From assembly GCA_029378245.1 (NCBI GenBank), contig JARKIF010000010.1:1488001-1552000 (forward strand): 64,000 bases of DNA. Reading direction: 5' to 3'. Below are positions 44,150-55,300 of the stretch, in pieces. This DNA is from Roridomyces roridus (taxonomy: Eukaryota; Basidiomycota; Agaricomycetes; Agaricales; Mycenaceae). Made by a program: the position numbers and the translations under genes. The notes under the pieces are model-generated. The model was not told the DNA's origin and made no database searches. It saw only the letters and a program-made list of their open reading frames with translations. Position 1 is the stretch's first letter. Each line of letters begins with the position of its first letter.

Positions 44150-44433
44150 CTAGTCTGTGCTTGCAAGAGCCCAAGTGTAACAAGAAATAAGTAGGATTAC
44201 AATGTCAAATTCTCTGTCCCCAATCGCGTCCAAAGCCCCCGAGAATTTCACCGCCGGCGCAGCTATGCAACCACAAAAGATATAAGTGAGCACCTAAGAA
44301 ATTCGTAAGCTTCCCCGCAAACACCAGTCGCGAAGCGCGTACCACTGGCATATAGGTCTTGTGACCGTACTTCGAGTCCTTCGACGCTCCCCCGAGAATG
44401 CGACCCGCCACAAAGAACATCCCCATCGTGCCA
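44150..44433 (-). pseudogene. UbiA-family C-terminal fragment
   Basis: Minus strand reads FFVAGRILGGASKDSKYGHKT, an intron in the same position as in the complete gene at 45010, then VLTYIFCGCIAAPAV and a hydrophobic tail to a stop at 44150. It matches the last part of the UbiA gene (LAGRILLGTSKEYDHKSYM, VLTYIFCGC). No upstream exons are seen, and 44434-45009 holds nothing recognisable. It is the tail of a lost second copy, inverted relative to the complete gene. Confidence 0.8.
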
Positions 44434-45009
44434 ACTCGACGGGATCGCAACGCGCCAGTGCGGCTTGTACGCGATGTGTTCAGCATATGTACAGCCTAAT
44501 CCTCTCAGTTTACATGGTGCAGAGTATCATGGTGAATGGAACTTGCCGGAAGCCGTTGTGCACCCGCAAGATGGGGGCTCTATCTGGGGTACATCAATGG
44601 CAGCCGCTAATTCATCGCTTCGTCACTGCCCTTCAGTACTTCAGTCCCCGGCGCCCCCATGTTCTACTTGTATTCCTCAGATACATATATGATGCATTTT
44701 ACTGCTTGATCATGAGTTGTATGTAATGGAAAGTGGACAGTAGCAGCAGAAGAGGAACTAAAACGTTCCGCGCCCGAAGAGGCCCAATACTAAGTCATCG
44801 GACATAAAAGGTGGGTGCTCACACAATCAGTGCCAACCGCGACGTGCGCCACAGATGCGCCACGAACCTGTTCGTCGCCATCGTTCTTGGCCGAACGGAC
44901 TCTAGATCTGTAATTTAGTAGAATCTGTCTAGGGTTTGGAAAGGTATAAGTACGAAGATGTATTCGTATCAGCACAACAGAACGATTCCCCCCATCCGCG
45001 CAGGCATCC

Positions 45010-46123
45010 ATGGTCACAGATGATTACAGATTTTACAGTCAACTCCTCCGAATGTCTCTGATTCCATGCAATCTTCACATTATTCTCCTCCCTTTCTACA
45101 TCGTTCGCCACGAAATATTCATATTTTGGGGGTTTACCTGGAGGGACTGGTCCGCTGCCATAATTCCCGGGATGCTTCGAACAGCGACCGCCCTTTGTAA
45201 TCAACACCCATCGTCCATCCAGTTCGTCCTCGGGTCCCTGGGGCGCTCACTCGCCTACTTCGTCCTCTATTTGTATACTTTCAATATCGCCGACCAGATC
45301 ACTGGTTTGGACGAGGACCGTATCAACAAACCCGACCGCCCCCTCCCCTCCGGCCTCCTCTCCATCCGAGAGACATACGTCCGGCTTTGCCTCCTCACCG
45401 CCGCATACATTGCTTTCAGCGCGGCGTGGGGTGTGTTGCCGTAGACATTCCTCTGGCTGTCCATCTCGGCCCTCGAGACCTTTGGCCACTGCGACAGAAA
45501 TTGGTTCTTCAAGAACGTCATTTTCATCTCTGTTGGCTCGTTCTGTCTGCTGCAAGCAGCCTGGAGCCTCGTCGCACCAATCACCCAGCGTGAAACTTAC
45601 TGGGGCTTCATATTGAGCGCAGCGCTCGGTATTCCGAGCAACCTACAGGATCTCCGCGACGTCGACGGCGACCGGACGACGTCTCGGCGCACGTTACCCA
45701 TCGTGTTGGGCGTGAGTAACTTTCGCTGGGTCATGGCTGCAATCATCGCGGTCACACCGTATGGCTGTTGGCTTTTCGATTTCCAGCTGGCCTTTTGGGC
45801 CAGTGTTGTTTTGACAGTTGCGACATTCTATCTGGCTGGTCGCATTCTTTTGGGAACGTCGAAAGAATATGACCATAAAAGTTATATGGTACGTCTTTGT
45901 GTGATTCTTCTTTGCTGTATTTCTCAGTGTATGATTTCAGGTGTTGACTTACATTTTCTGCGGGTGTTGCCGCGCCCCTTTTCGGTGCTTCACTGGATCG
46001 CGCCCGGATGCTATCCATCCGTTTCGTCGATTCACGAAAGTAGAATCAAGAAGTTTAGAACAGCATCACGTCGAGGCCAAAATCGCCTCGTTGAAGCCTG
46101 AGTTCTGCACGTCCTTGGTCTGA
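45010..46123 (+). pseudogene. UbiA-family membrane prenyltransferase/cyclase with in-frame TAG
   Basis: Integral membrane enzyme of about 350 residues with many hydrophobic helices. First Asp-rich motif NIADQITGLDEDRINKP followed by DRPLPSG; second, NLQDLRDVDGDRTTSRR. These bind Mg2+-diphosphate in the UbiA superfamily, which includes polyprenyl transferases and fumagillin-type terpene cyclases. One intron (GTACGTCTT...TTTCAG) lies near the end. The frame is interrupted by TAG at 45442-45444 after AWGVLP; it continues perfectly for 190 codons after it, so this is a recent nonsense change, readthrough, or a sequencing error. It neighbours ALDH and, 6 kb on, a reducing PKS. Confidence 0.82.
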
Positions 46124-46468
46124 AATTAGGCTCACAGCATTTCCGGAATATTTTTCTGCCGGCCGTTGACGCGTTGACGGCCAGAGTTGGAAAAGTCGCG
46201 AGTTTGGAAATTTACACCAGAGGACCCCGTGAGCGTGTATAGCCTCGCTTCGGATCATCATCATAGCCGATCCCACGCCTTGTTTCTCCCGTCCATCTGT
46301 CAGTTTTCGCGGCGACGACTCGATTGTTGAAATGATAGAGAACGAGCACCAGTCTTCAATATGTCGGTTTCTGAGACCCGTGAGTCTCTATCCATTCCAT
46401 CCATCTGCCACATACCTTGCCTCTCTCCCATAAACCTCCACTGGCTCCGCGCCCCCCGCATCCTAGGG

Positions 46469-48279
46469 ATGCGCCTCTCCCACGTTCCTTGGCTCCTTCT
46501 TATCCTCTCCGCCACCAGAGGCACTCTGCTCAGCAGCTCTACGAATCGCACGATAGACGACTCCCTCGGCGACAGCGTCACTGGTGCGAAAGTACAGTAT
46601 CTCCCGGCAGTCCCTCCCAGCGACGGAAGACTCTGGTTTAACCAAACGTCCTGCGCAGCTGGATCATGCGCGGACGCCCTCCCCAATGCCGCACTGGCGC
46701 TGGATAATACCTGGACTGCCGCCATGTATCTCGCCGACGTCTCATCCATGTCTATCAATTTCCAATTTAGCGGTGCGTAGACTCTGTATCCTCTCACATC
46801 GTCTGACTCTTCCAAGGCACGGCCATCTACGTTTTCTTCATCATCCCAAACTTTGCCCCAGCTTCCGATCCGTCGAGTACCGTTCGTTGTGTGTTCTTCA
46901 TTGACGGCTCACAAGTCGGGAGTTTCACACACGACTCGGACGGGAGTGGCCAATTCACATACGACGAGCTCGTGTACAGCAATTCGAGCATAACGAATGG
47001 CGAGCACACGCTGATGATCCAGACGACAGGCAGTGAGCCTGCCATGATCATCTTCGATTATGCGCTGTATACGTGCGTTTCTTGTTACTATCCACCAGAA
47101 TCACTCACCGTATGCAGACCAGGGATGGCGGGAAACATACAAATGGTCACTTCTTCGCGATCGACAGCTGCACAATCGACGACGATGCCATTAGCTATCG
47201 CCGATTCCGGTTCCGCGACGACCGATACCCAACCTGCCTCATCCTCTGCCACTCCCAGTAATAGCCTCAGCAATAGCATTCCACCTTTCCCTTCCGCACC
47301 ATTATCCTCACTACCTTCGTCTTCTTCCTCTGCAAGCTCCACTCCAAATTCAAATCCAATCCTACCCATACCGCCATCGAGTGCCCCCCTCATTCCAGCC
47401 GCAGCAGCCACTGAAGTTGTCTCCGAACAACCCACAAAGCCCATAGGTGTGATCGTAGCTGGGAGCATCGCCGGCGCCTTCATCCTCCTCGGCTTCGTGG
47501 TCATCTTCGTGGCAGTATGCCGGAGACGAAGACAGCGACTACGCGACGGTGAGGGGACGATCAGCAGTTTCGACCTCTTGCCGGAGAACCCTGATCCGGC
47601 TCCTGCGCCGCCGTCGGAGGTGCTGAGACGCCCGCTTCCATATCGCTTTCCTGCAATGTCCGAGCGCGGCCATGGCCACGCCTCTGGTCGCTCCACGCCG
47701 AACAAAATACCCTTGTCGCCTATCCACGTTGCTGGCATGTACGAGTCACCCTTTGCTCGGGGCTCAGAGGCTGGATTCCGAGGACACAGCATCCAATTTT
47801 CCATCTCCAGTTCTTCAGACGACGCTCGCTCAGACAGGCTGCAAATCCACATCCCCGTCCTGCGCCCCGACGATCCAGCGTCCCTACCCGGTGGCCTGAC
47901 GCCGCTCCACTCGGCTGCGCCAGGGACACCCGTATCCCAACTCACACACGCTCCAGTACATTCGCCTATAACGCGCAACGGCGTGCCCATGCCTGCCGCT
48001 CAAGCCGAGATGGTACGCGAGCTGCTGCTCAACGCGCTCACGGGTACTACCGGATCTCGCAATGGCTCGTTTGATTTAAATTTCTCACCTCCGTCTGCCA
48101 TGCTTTCAACGCCAAAGTCGCACAACGGGCATGGTGAGGACGGTGGAAGCGAGGCTGAGGATGTGGTCGTGGTTGACGGAGGAGAGCCGGTGGTACATAC
48201 TGATAGTGGGATACGATTTAGTCGTGCCATAATGCTGCCGGTGCCTATCGAGGTTCCACCGGCGTATGTTGCGAGATGA
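46469..48279 (+). CDS. Single-pass membrane protein with secreted N-terminal domain
   Basis: The start chosen gives a signal peptide (MRLSHVPWLLLILSATRGT); an upstream ATG at 46361 is in frame. There follow an extracellular beta-rich domain of about 150 residues with several Asn-x-Ser/Thr sites, a Ser/Pro/Thr linker, one transmembrane helix (IVAGSIAGAFILLGFVVIFV) with the stop-transfer CRRRRQRL, and a disordered cytoplasmic tail of about 230 residues. Introns GTGCGTAG...CCAAG and GTGCGTTTC...ATGCAG are in frame. This layout is common among uncharacterised Agaricomycete surface proteins. No enzymatic motif is seen. Confidence 0.75.
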
Positions 48280-48873
48280 CATTTAAATATGTAATACGGA
48301 CGGACTTGCCTACTTATTATTCTGTTGAACAGTTGAAATCTAGCGTATTGTGTAAAGAGATTCGAAACGCGGCAAATATGTAACTTTCGATGCAGTCAGA
48401 GAAAGCGAGATTTATCCTCGACCTGGATGATATCTGGATGAAGGGGTTCAAACAGGCATGCGTTCTCCCGTAAACTGTTCAACTCCATGCACAGAAGAAT
48501 CAAAGATGAGGAGGCCGCAAATACCATCAGCGGCATCGATTTGTCCTGATGGTAAAAACACCGACAAACACTCCCTGATTTCTTCCTGCGACGAGCCCCG
48601 GCGAATCCAGACCGCGAGGCCGCCTCCCACGTATACCCCGGCTGTGTGCGACACAGGTAGGTGTCAGGACTCAGATTCACTCGTCCCACCCACGAACAGC
48701 CGCCCTATCCATCTTTCTTGATATCCCTCCAGCACATCTGTCAAGATGGTGTGAGCCCGTATAACATTGTCCTGAGAGACGAGACGCCTCTCTCTCTCAT
48801 CCCGCGACTCTGAACATCCACTCTTTCCCTTCGTCTTTTACTTATCTTCAACAGTCATCGTCGCGCCTTTTTA
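48280..48873. other. No assignable gene; short minus-strand frames
   Basis: A minus-strand frame at 48448-48654 (SHTAGVYVGGGLAVWIRRGS) looks protein-like and may be an exon of an unknown or decayed gene, but no start or domain is clear. The region also holds the lipase promoter. Confidence 0.4.
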
Positions 48874-50168
48874 ATGGCTTCTCTCATCCTTCTTTCTCTC
48901 CTCCCCCTGGCGCTCTCAGCCCCGCTCTTTGGCTTCGGCTCCAGTAATGAGGCGACAGGCAACCCCACAAGCGTCTCATCAGCCACTGTCAACTCGACGC
49001 TCTCTCGCCCGGCTCTCTTCGCCCGAGCCGCCTACTGCTCCAGCTCCTCCATCGAGTCCTGGGACTGCGGGGAGCCCTGCAACAGCATTGCGGGCGTCAA
49101 ATTCTTACAGGCGGGTGGAAGTGGGTGATAATCTCTTGCTGTGCCTGAGACGCGTTCTGATTTGACTGGACAAGATCAGGGACTGGTTCCTTTTTGTGAA
49201 TACTTATAATCAATCCGAAGATGTCTAGACGTGTACTGACTGGCGCGTACCAGACTATATCGCGTATGATGCACAAGACCAGAGCGTCGTCGTCGCTCAC
49301 GAGGGGACGGATCCGGATAACATGTCGGTCCCATTTTTCTTCCCTGGACACGCTGAAATTCAGCCGCACAGTCTATCGCTATTGAACGACGCTGAATTCC
49401 TGCTGGAAGACATCGACACGACGCGCTTCCCTCAAGCCGCAGGAAGTATGTGGTTGTGATTCACTGCGCCATTCTCTGACACTCCTCCAGAAGGCATCCA
49501 AGTCCACAGCGGATTCCAATCTACTTTCGAGCGCACTGCGGATGGTATTCTCTCTGGGGTGCAGGCCGCCCTGGCGCAGAACGGAGCGAACAAGGTCCTC
49601 GTCACAGGTCATAGTCTTGGTATGCTTTTCTTTCTTCCCTGCACGGCGGAAATTAATCTCAAAAGGCGCTGCGTTGGCGACAATGACCGGCGCCATGATC
49701 AAAGCTGCTGTCCCTCCCTCCGTCGACGTAGTAATCACCACCTTTGGCCTTCCACGCGGAGGGAATCAAGCCTGGGCAAACTTTCTGGATTCAAACGTGA
49801 GCTGCGCCTCCCACAATCCTCGTTGTTGAAAAGCTGACTTCCTCAGGCCCCAGTAACATTTGTAACTAATCAAAACGACCCCGTCCCGACCGTCCCGCCC
49901 CTCCTCTTCGGATACGCACACTCGAACGGGGAGATTCACATCACCAACAGCGCGCAGCCCTCACCCGACATCGTCGCCTGCCCCGGGCATGATAACAAAC
50001 ACTGTTCGACGGGCAACTCCGTGCTGGATTCGTCCGTTAAGAATCATTTGGGTGCGCAGGAGCATTCTCCCTGTTGTCGTTGGAATGAACGCGCAAACTA
50101 ACTAAATTCTACTAGGTCCGTATTTCGATGAGATTACTTTCGGGGCAGCCCAGTGTGCTTCGTCGTGA
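48874..50168 (+). CDS. Secreted class-3 lipase
   Basis: Secreted triacylglycerol lipase/feruloyl-esterase fold of about 300 residues. Signal peptide MASLILLSLLPLALSAP. Introns restore GLVPFYYIAYDAQDQSVVVA from split codons (CCTTTTT/GTGAATAC...CCAG/AC). Catalytic Ser in GHSLGAALAT (an intron falls after the Leu codon), Asp in NQNDPVPTVPP, His in KNHLGPYFDE. The C-terminus FGAAQCASS is typical of the family. About six introns, all GT-AG; no defects seen. Residues AYC...WDCGEPC near the mature N-terminus could form a disulphide. Confidence 0.92.
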
Positions 50169-50634
50169 AGATGGGTTTTTCTTTTACCTCTACAATATTG
50201 CAATGTAATTTAGAGCATCATTCATTCGTTGAAACTCATTTTGCGAGCGCCGAATCAGAAACGTCAACACGTTTTTGGCAAGTTCAAAGGGGAGATTTCT
50301 ATCCATTCCTCGGACAAACAGCATCTCTTTCCGAGGCTTGTCGGCGGCACCTCGTTCCAGTTAGTCTGAGTCAACATGCGACCCGTTCATTTATCTGAAA
50401 GCGCGACCAACGCAGGAGGTGATCCGCATTTCATTCCGAGGTGGAGATTTTGTATACTGGGACTGGGACTGCAAGGCAACGCCTCGTTTCAATTAGTCTA
50501 ACCCACAACCCAACAAGCACGGTCACGGTGGAGCCTTCATTTCGCTTCCGCAGTCGCATTCCAGCTGTTTCTTACCTAGTACCTTCTAGTGCGACCCCTA
50601 GTCCAGGGACATCCCAGGCCGAGGAAATAAATCA

Positions 50635-50645
50635 CATATATAAAG
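50635..50645 (+). promoter_or_regulatory. TATA-like box of the small secreted protein gene
   Basis: CATATATAAAG lies about 75 bp upstream of the ATG at 50716, a plausible core promoter. Bases 50169-50630 hold no gene. They do contain a diverged repeated block (CCTCGTTTCAATTAGTCTAA near 50481 resembles CCTCGTTCCAGTTAGTCTGA near 50350). Confidence 0.5.
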
Positions 50646-50715
50646 CTACGATGGGAGGTGCAAGCTGCAACCAGCCAGCCAGCGAACCCACCGATACGAT
50701 ACCGCAGCTAAAGTC

Positions 50716-51048
50716 ATGAAATTCATCACCACCGCGCTTTTCCTCGCACTCGTCACCGCCGTCGCACAAGCGCTCCCAGCTCCAGGCAGTGTACGCGCTT
50801 CTCTCTTCTCCCATCTTGTGCAGCCCGCTAACACACTGTTTTATACCAGGATGTCATCGACCCCGGCAACTCGGACGCCGCGCAGAAGTACAGTCCCCTC
50901 GGGACCGGCCCGGTGGAGAGCGTTGAAGTGAGTTTTGTCCCTCCAACGCTCAAGTCGTTTTGACGGAAATCTCAAGTTGGAGGAACGCAAATGGGCCGCG
51001 CCGGCCGTTAAACCCCCTCCTGGTCCCAAGCTCGGCAGAGAGAACTGA
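50716..51048 (+). CDS. Small secreted protein, about 75 residues
   Basis: Three exons: MKFITTALFLALVTAVAQAL is a signal peptide. An intron GTACGCGC...TACCAG leads to DVIDPGNSDAAQKYSPLGTG, and a second intron GTGAGTTT...TCAAG leads to LEERKWAAPAVKPPPGPKL and a stop at 51048. If the second intron is retained, the frame ends nine codons earlier with a different tail. It has no cysteines and a proline-rich tail after a basic ERK. Function unknown; it could be a processed peptide precursor. Confidence 0.6.
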
Positions 51049-52338
51049 AACGATGCGGAGAATTCGGCTCAAGTGCACATGTGGATTTTAGAGATTTGAA
51101 TTCGAGTTTGGGGTGATTGTGTTATGGTTCTTGTATGTTCGACGGCGAGGAATTCAGAGGTACAATGTAGGCTGGGTTTGATGGCAGTGATGCCGAGGGG
51201 CGGCAAGCCCGCCGCGCTTATCTCGCTTGTCAGAAATCGCAAGCCCAAATTGGGAATCCCAGAGGCAAACTACACATTTCTCTGTTCGTCCAGGATTCCT
51301 CTAGATCTCTGGCTCGGATCTCGCAACGAAGTAACAGGATCGATTTGGCATGTAGGTGTGGGAATATAATACCTGCTTTTGAGGGCCATTGCGGGTGATG
51401 GCAATCCGAGTCTGTAGGTTGAGCCTCAATTGAGCCTGGTGAAGTCTGTGATTCCCGTGGCCACAACAAGCTGGGGATTAACAGGAGGTGTTGCTTCTGC
51501 TTTGTACTGCTTAGGCATTCAAACTGAGAAAGTGAGGTGAGACAGGTCACGGCGGGGATAAGGTAATCCCCAGGGGATGGTTTACCGTTTACAAGCCAGA
51601 TGCAAAAAATGGCCCGAGAAAAGGAGTATTTTCTGCGCAAGCAATGAGAGAGGTTGGGGGCAAGTCATCTATATTGACAGTCCGTCGTCCAAAGAGCCGT
51701 ACTTGGTAAGTGAGCCGAAAACCAAGAAATTGAGGGAGACACAAGGGAGAGACGCAAGAGACGTGCGCAAGGCTTACGTACGTGAAACGAGGGAGTTGGA
51801 GTGGGCTGTTAAAACACGACGTTGTCGCCCGTAGGTCCAGTCGATGGTGATGGGAAGCAAGAGGTGTGCGGCAGACTGCAGACCGTGACACCGTGTGCCT
51901 ATCAACGGAACCGAGACGGAACTGTCATCGGCTGTCAAACAGACCTCCGAACCCGTTCCGCGTCCGACTCGCCGTCGGCAGAGATGTTGATAACACGGAG
52001 GCCGGCAGAAGTGAGATCTATGTCCACTGCGTAAGATTGATTGACTAAGAGGGGACCAAATGGAGCCAGAACACCCCAAAAATTACTCTATAAGGAATTG
52101 TTGGAGCCAAACACACAGGGCTCAAAGATGTCATCGTAAAAAATTGGACCCCCACTTTGGCGGGAAACGGGCCGATAAGACCGAGCTTAAAAATAAATTT
52201 TTAAGACTCGGAATGTATGTATCACACAGTCGAAGACTCGAAATACAATACTTTGTAAACGCGATCAACTTCTTCATATCAGGTTTGCTTAGTGGGAACA
52301 TGGTTTGCCTTACTATCTTTCCGAGTTTTCATGCGACA
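51049..52338. other. No assignable gene
   Basis: Short frames only. A stretch of about 55 bp around 51290-51345 (CTCGGATCTCGCAACGAAGT) resembles 61125-61180, so a small dispersed repeat is present. Confidence 0.5.
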
Positions 52339-55300
52339 TCATTGTGAAGACGGCGGGGAAAATTTGAGAATGATGCCGTGCAACGAGATGTCCGCGAGTA
52401 GCTGCAACTGTGTGATTTCCACCATGGAACGTAGGGCAAACCTAGAAGCTACGGATGAGATACTATTGCTCGATACGAAAACAGATGACTGACGACAAAC
52501 GCCCTGCGGACAAAGAGTCCATCCCATAGGAGGTCAAGGGTACAGCGGGGTCAAAGTCATCCTCGGAGATCTTGAGAATATCCCGAATGATTTGTGCGAT
52601 TCTGTCCGTTGTAGCCTCGGCGTTGTCGGCGTCCGTTTCTCGGCTGTTCTGTGGCAAATCGATCAAGTGGGCGCCCAATTTCGGCATACCAAGAGCACGA
52701 TCCAAGGCATTCCAATCTAGGTTTGGAAGGTACCGGTGGAACTGATGGCCCTGTTGGAACCGGGCAATCGCATCGTCGAGCCAGAGTACCATTTCTGTGT
52801 TTAACTCTTGAGTATAACAAGAATAACGGGCGGAATTCTCACCATCCGTTGAAATTGAAAACGGAAGCAAATATTTGGTACGAGCTCCAGCGGAGGTTAT
52901 CATTGAGGAGTCGATGATTCCTGGACATATGAACGAGAATCCATTCGGCAGTTCCCGCATTTGCTCCTCCAGCGCGCCATTAGCACTTGCATTTTATCAG
53001 TGCCGGATAGAGAAAAGGAATGAATGACGAACGCGCAATAGTTAGCCTGACCGGGGGTTCCAATGATGGCTGTCAATGACGAGAATGCAACCACGAAGTC
53101 AAACGTAGACGTGTCTACCGCTTGCCGAAGTGCTGTGAGAACGCCCGTCTTCGCAGCTATGACGTTCGAAAATTCGCTGGCAGCCAAAGTGGCGAACAAA
53201 CCGTCGGCGAGGATTCCAGAAAGGATGAGGCATCCACCCAGAGGGGTGCTGATTGAACCGAACAGCGTGCTCATTGCTTCAGAGGAAGCGCCATCGACGG
53301 CTTCCAAGCGAATGTCCAGATACTCTAGACTCTCCAGGTATGCAAACATACGGCGAGAAATCAGGTGCTTTTGGGCGCAAAGAGTTTCTCGGCCTGAACG
53401 AGATGTCACTACGATGTGGCGGGCCCCATTCTGGTGCAAAATTCAGAAATCAAGGCTCTTTTGTGAATGTCGGACTGACCTGAGCCATGTACACGGCCAC
53501 CGCTGCACCGAGACTGCCGATTCCGCCCACAAGAACGTACGTTTTGTCGGGATTGAACACCGCACGACGGTCACAGTATGTTAGATCTGACGCTGACTGT
53601 AGAGGAGCGAGTCGCGGGACAAGCGAATCACCGGCGGGAGAGAAGATGACATCTAGTTCTGCTTCCATGAAACCCGGCAGACTGGCCAGCAACTCCGTCT
53701 GCATGTTCTTCGAGAAGGCGGCAGGGAAGGAAGCAAATCGGATAGTCCAGTGAGGGTACTCTCTGCGGAGTGCACGCGTCAGGCATATGCCGGCAGACGC
53801 GTCTATACCCTCTGCAGCGGAAATCCAGATGTCAAGTGCTTGGGATGGATTCAAGCCGTTTAGATCCCACTGCAGCTGGAGTTCCTCTCCAAATGTGTAG
53901 ATGAATTGGATGATTGCGCATGCCTCCTCATCAACCGGTCTTGTGCTGGAAGCTGAAGCCTGAATAAATGTTTACATTAGATCATTCCGTTCAGAAATAA
54001 GCCATCATACCTCAGACTCAACAAACATGGGTTGATTCACAAGATGCATGGGTCCAGAGATTTGACCAAGCGGAGACATTGAATGCTTCGCAAGTTTGAA
54101 ATCCCGTAAAGTGCAGAGCAGCTTGCCCGTGTCATCAACAATCGCAATATCAAAGTGGATGAATTCTGAGGCAGATTGAGACGCGGTCGATGCAAAAGCA
54201 GAGATTCCCTCACTCGGCGTCCATCCAATCAATCGCACGTGGCTGTACACGTGAGACGGAAAATATTCGGCCTTGGATATCTCGTGCAGAACCATCCGTT
54301 CCACGTGAGATGGAAGGTAATAATTGTTCGGCGCGTGATCACCATGGAAGGGTCTGTAGCCCGTCATGTGGATGCATGCGTCCAGGATTGCCGGGTGTAA
54401 TATATATGCTTGTTCTCTACAAAGAATTCGGTCAAACTTCATGCCAGATATCGAAGGGGACATCGAAGGAATCCTAATTACCTAGCAAGAGTCTCATCCA
54501 TGCCGTGTATTGACATCAGAGCCTCGCTGGAACTGTAATGGACATGTGTCGCACGCTGGAACTTTGGACCGTAGGAGCAAAGGTAGGTCAGCGACGGATA
54601 TAGATCTGCGTGAAAAGTTCAGATGTACATAATGGTGCCAAGAAAAGTTAACGGGAGAACCAGATTCGAGAGAGATGCAGCGGCTGCGTATATCCGAAAG
54701 ATTCAAATCTTCACATTCTGAGGGGGCCTCAAACGACAGGTGTCCTGCGGCATGAATTCGGTTCATCTGTGAAATATTAGTGCCGAGCCACCGCTGGGTT
54801 GCAGTTTTCTTACCCCGGTGGTAACAGTCCAGTATGAGCCCTCCAAGGTGACGTCGACAGCGACAGGATCATCGGCCGACAGTGAAAGTATCGCCTTGAA
54901 CTCGACGTCGAACAAAGTCCTGGCTCCGAATTCGAGAGCCTGCAACAGTAGGGTCAAACTCCGCCTGCAAGACGACGAGACATACCATTTCCAGAAAACC
55001 CGCAGCCGGCCAAATCGGTTCCCCTCGGACGACATGCTCCGCAAGCGTAGGGTGTGTATCGCGATTTATTCGCAAAGCAACCCCATTGATGGGTCCGAAG
55101 TATTCTCGCTTCATTGCGTTCGGAAACAAGGGGAATTGTTTCTGCAGGAAGGGGTACGGGGGGAGCTGGAATCTCGCGCTCGGAGAAGAGCCCGGATTGA
55201 GACGAGTAAAATCCACACAATCATGACCTGTCGCCGTAAGCGTCCCAAGGAACACGAGGAGATCCTGATACTCCCTGTGCTGGAAACCTGCCCTTGCCCG

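Noticed and set aside
47088..47990. 300-codon minus-strand ORF opposite the membrane protein gene
   Set aside because: The plus frame has a signal peptide, transmembrane helix and introns; the minus frame has no recognisable features.
52463..52960. Truncated PKS ending without a complete carrier domain
   Set aside because: A GTCAGT...TTCTAG intron after GRLS restores the rest of the carrier domain and a stop at 52339.
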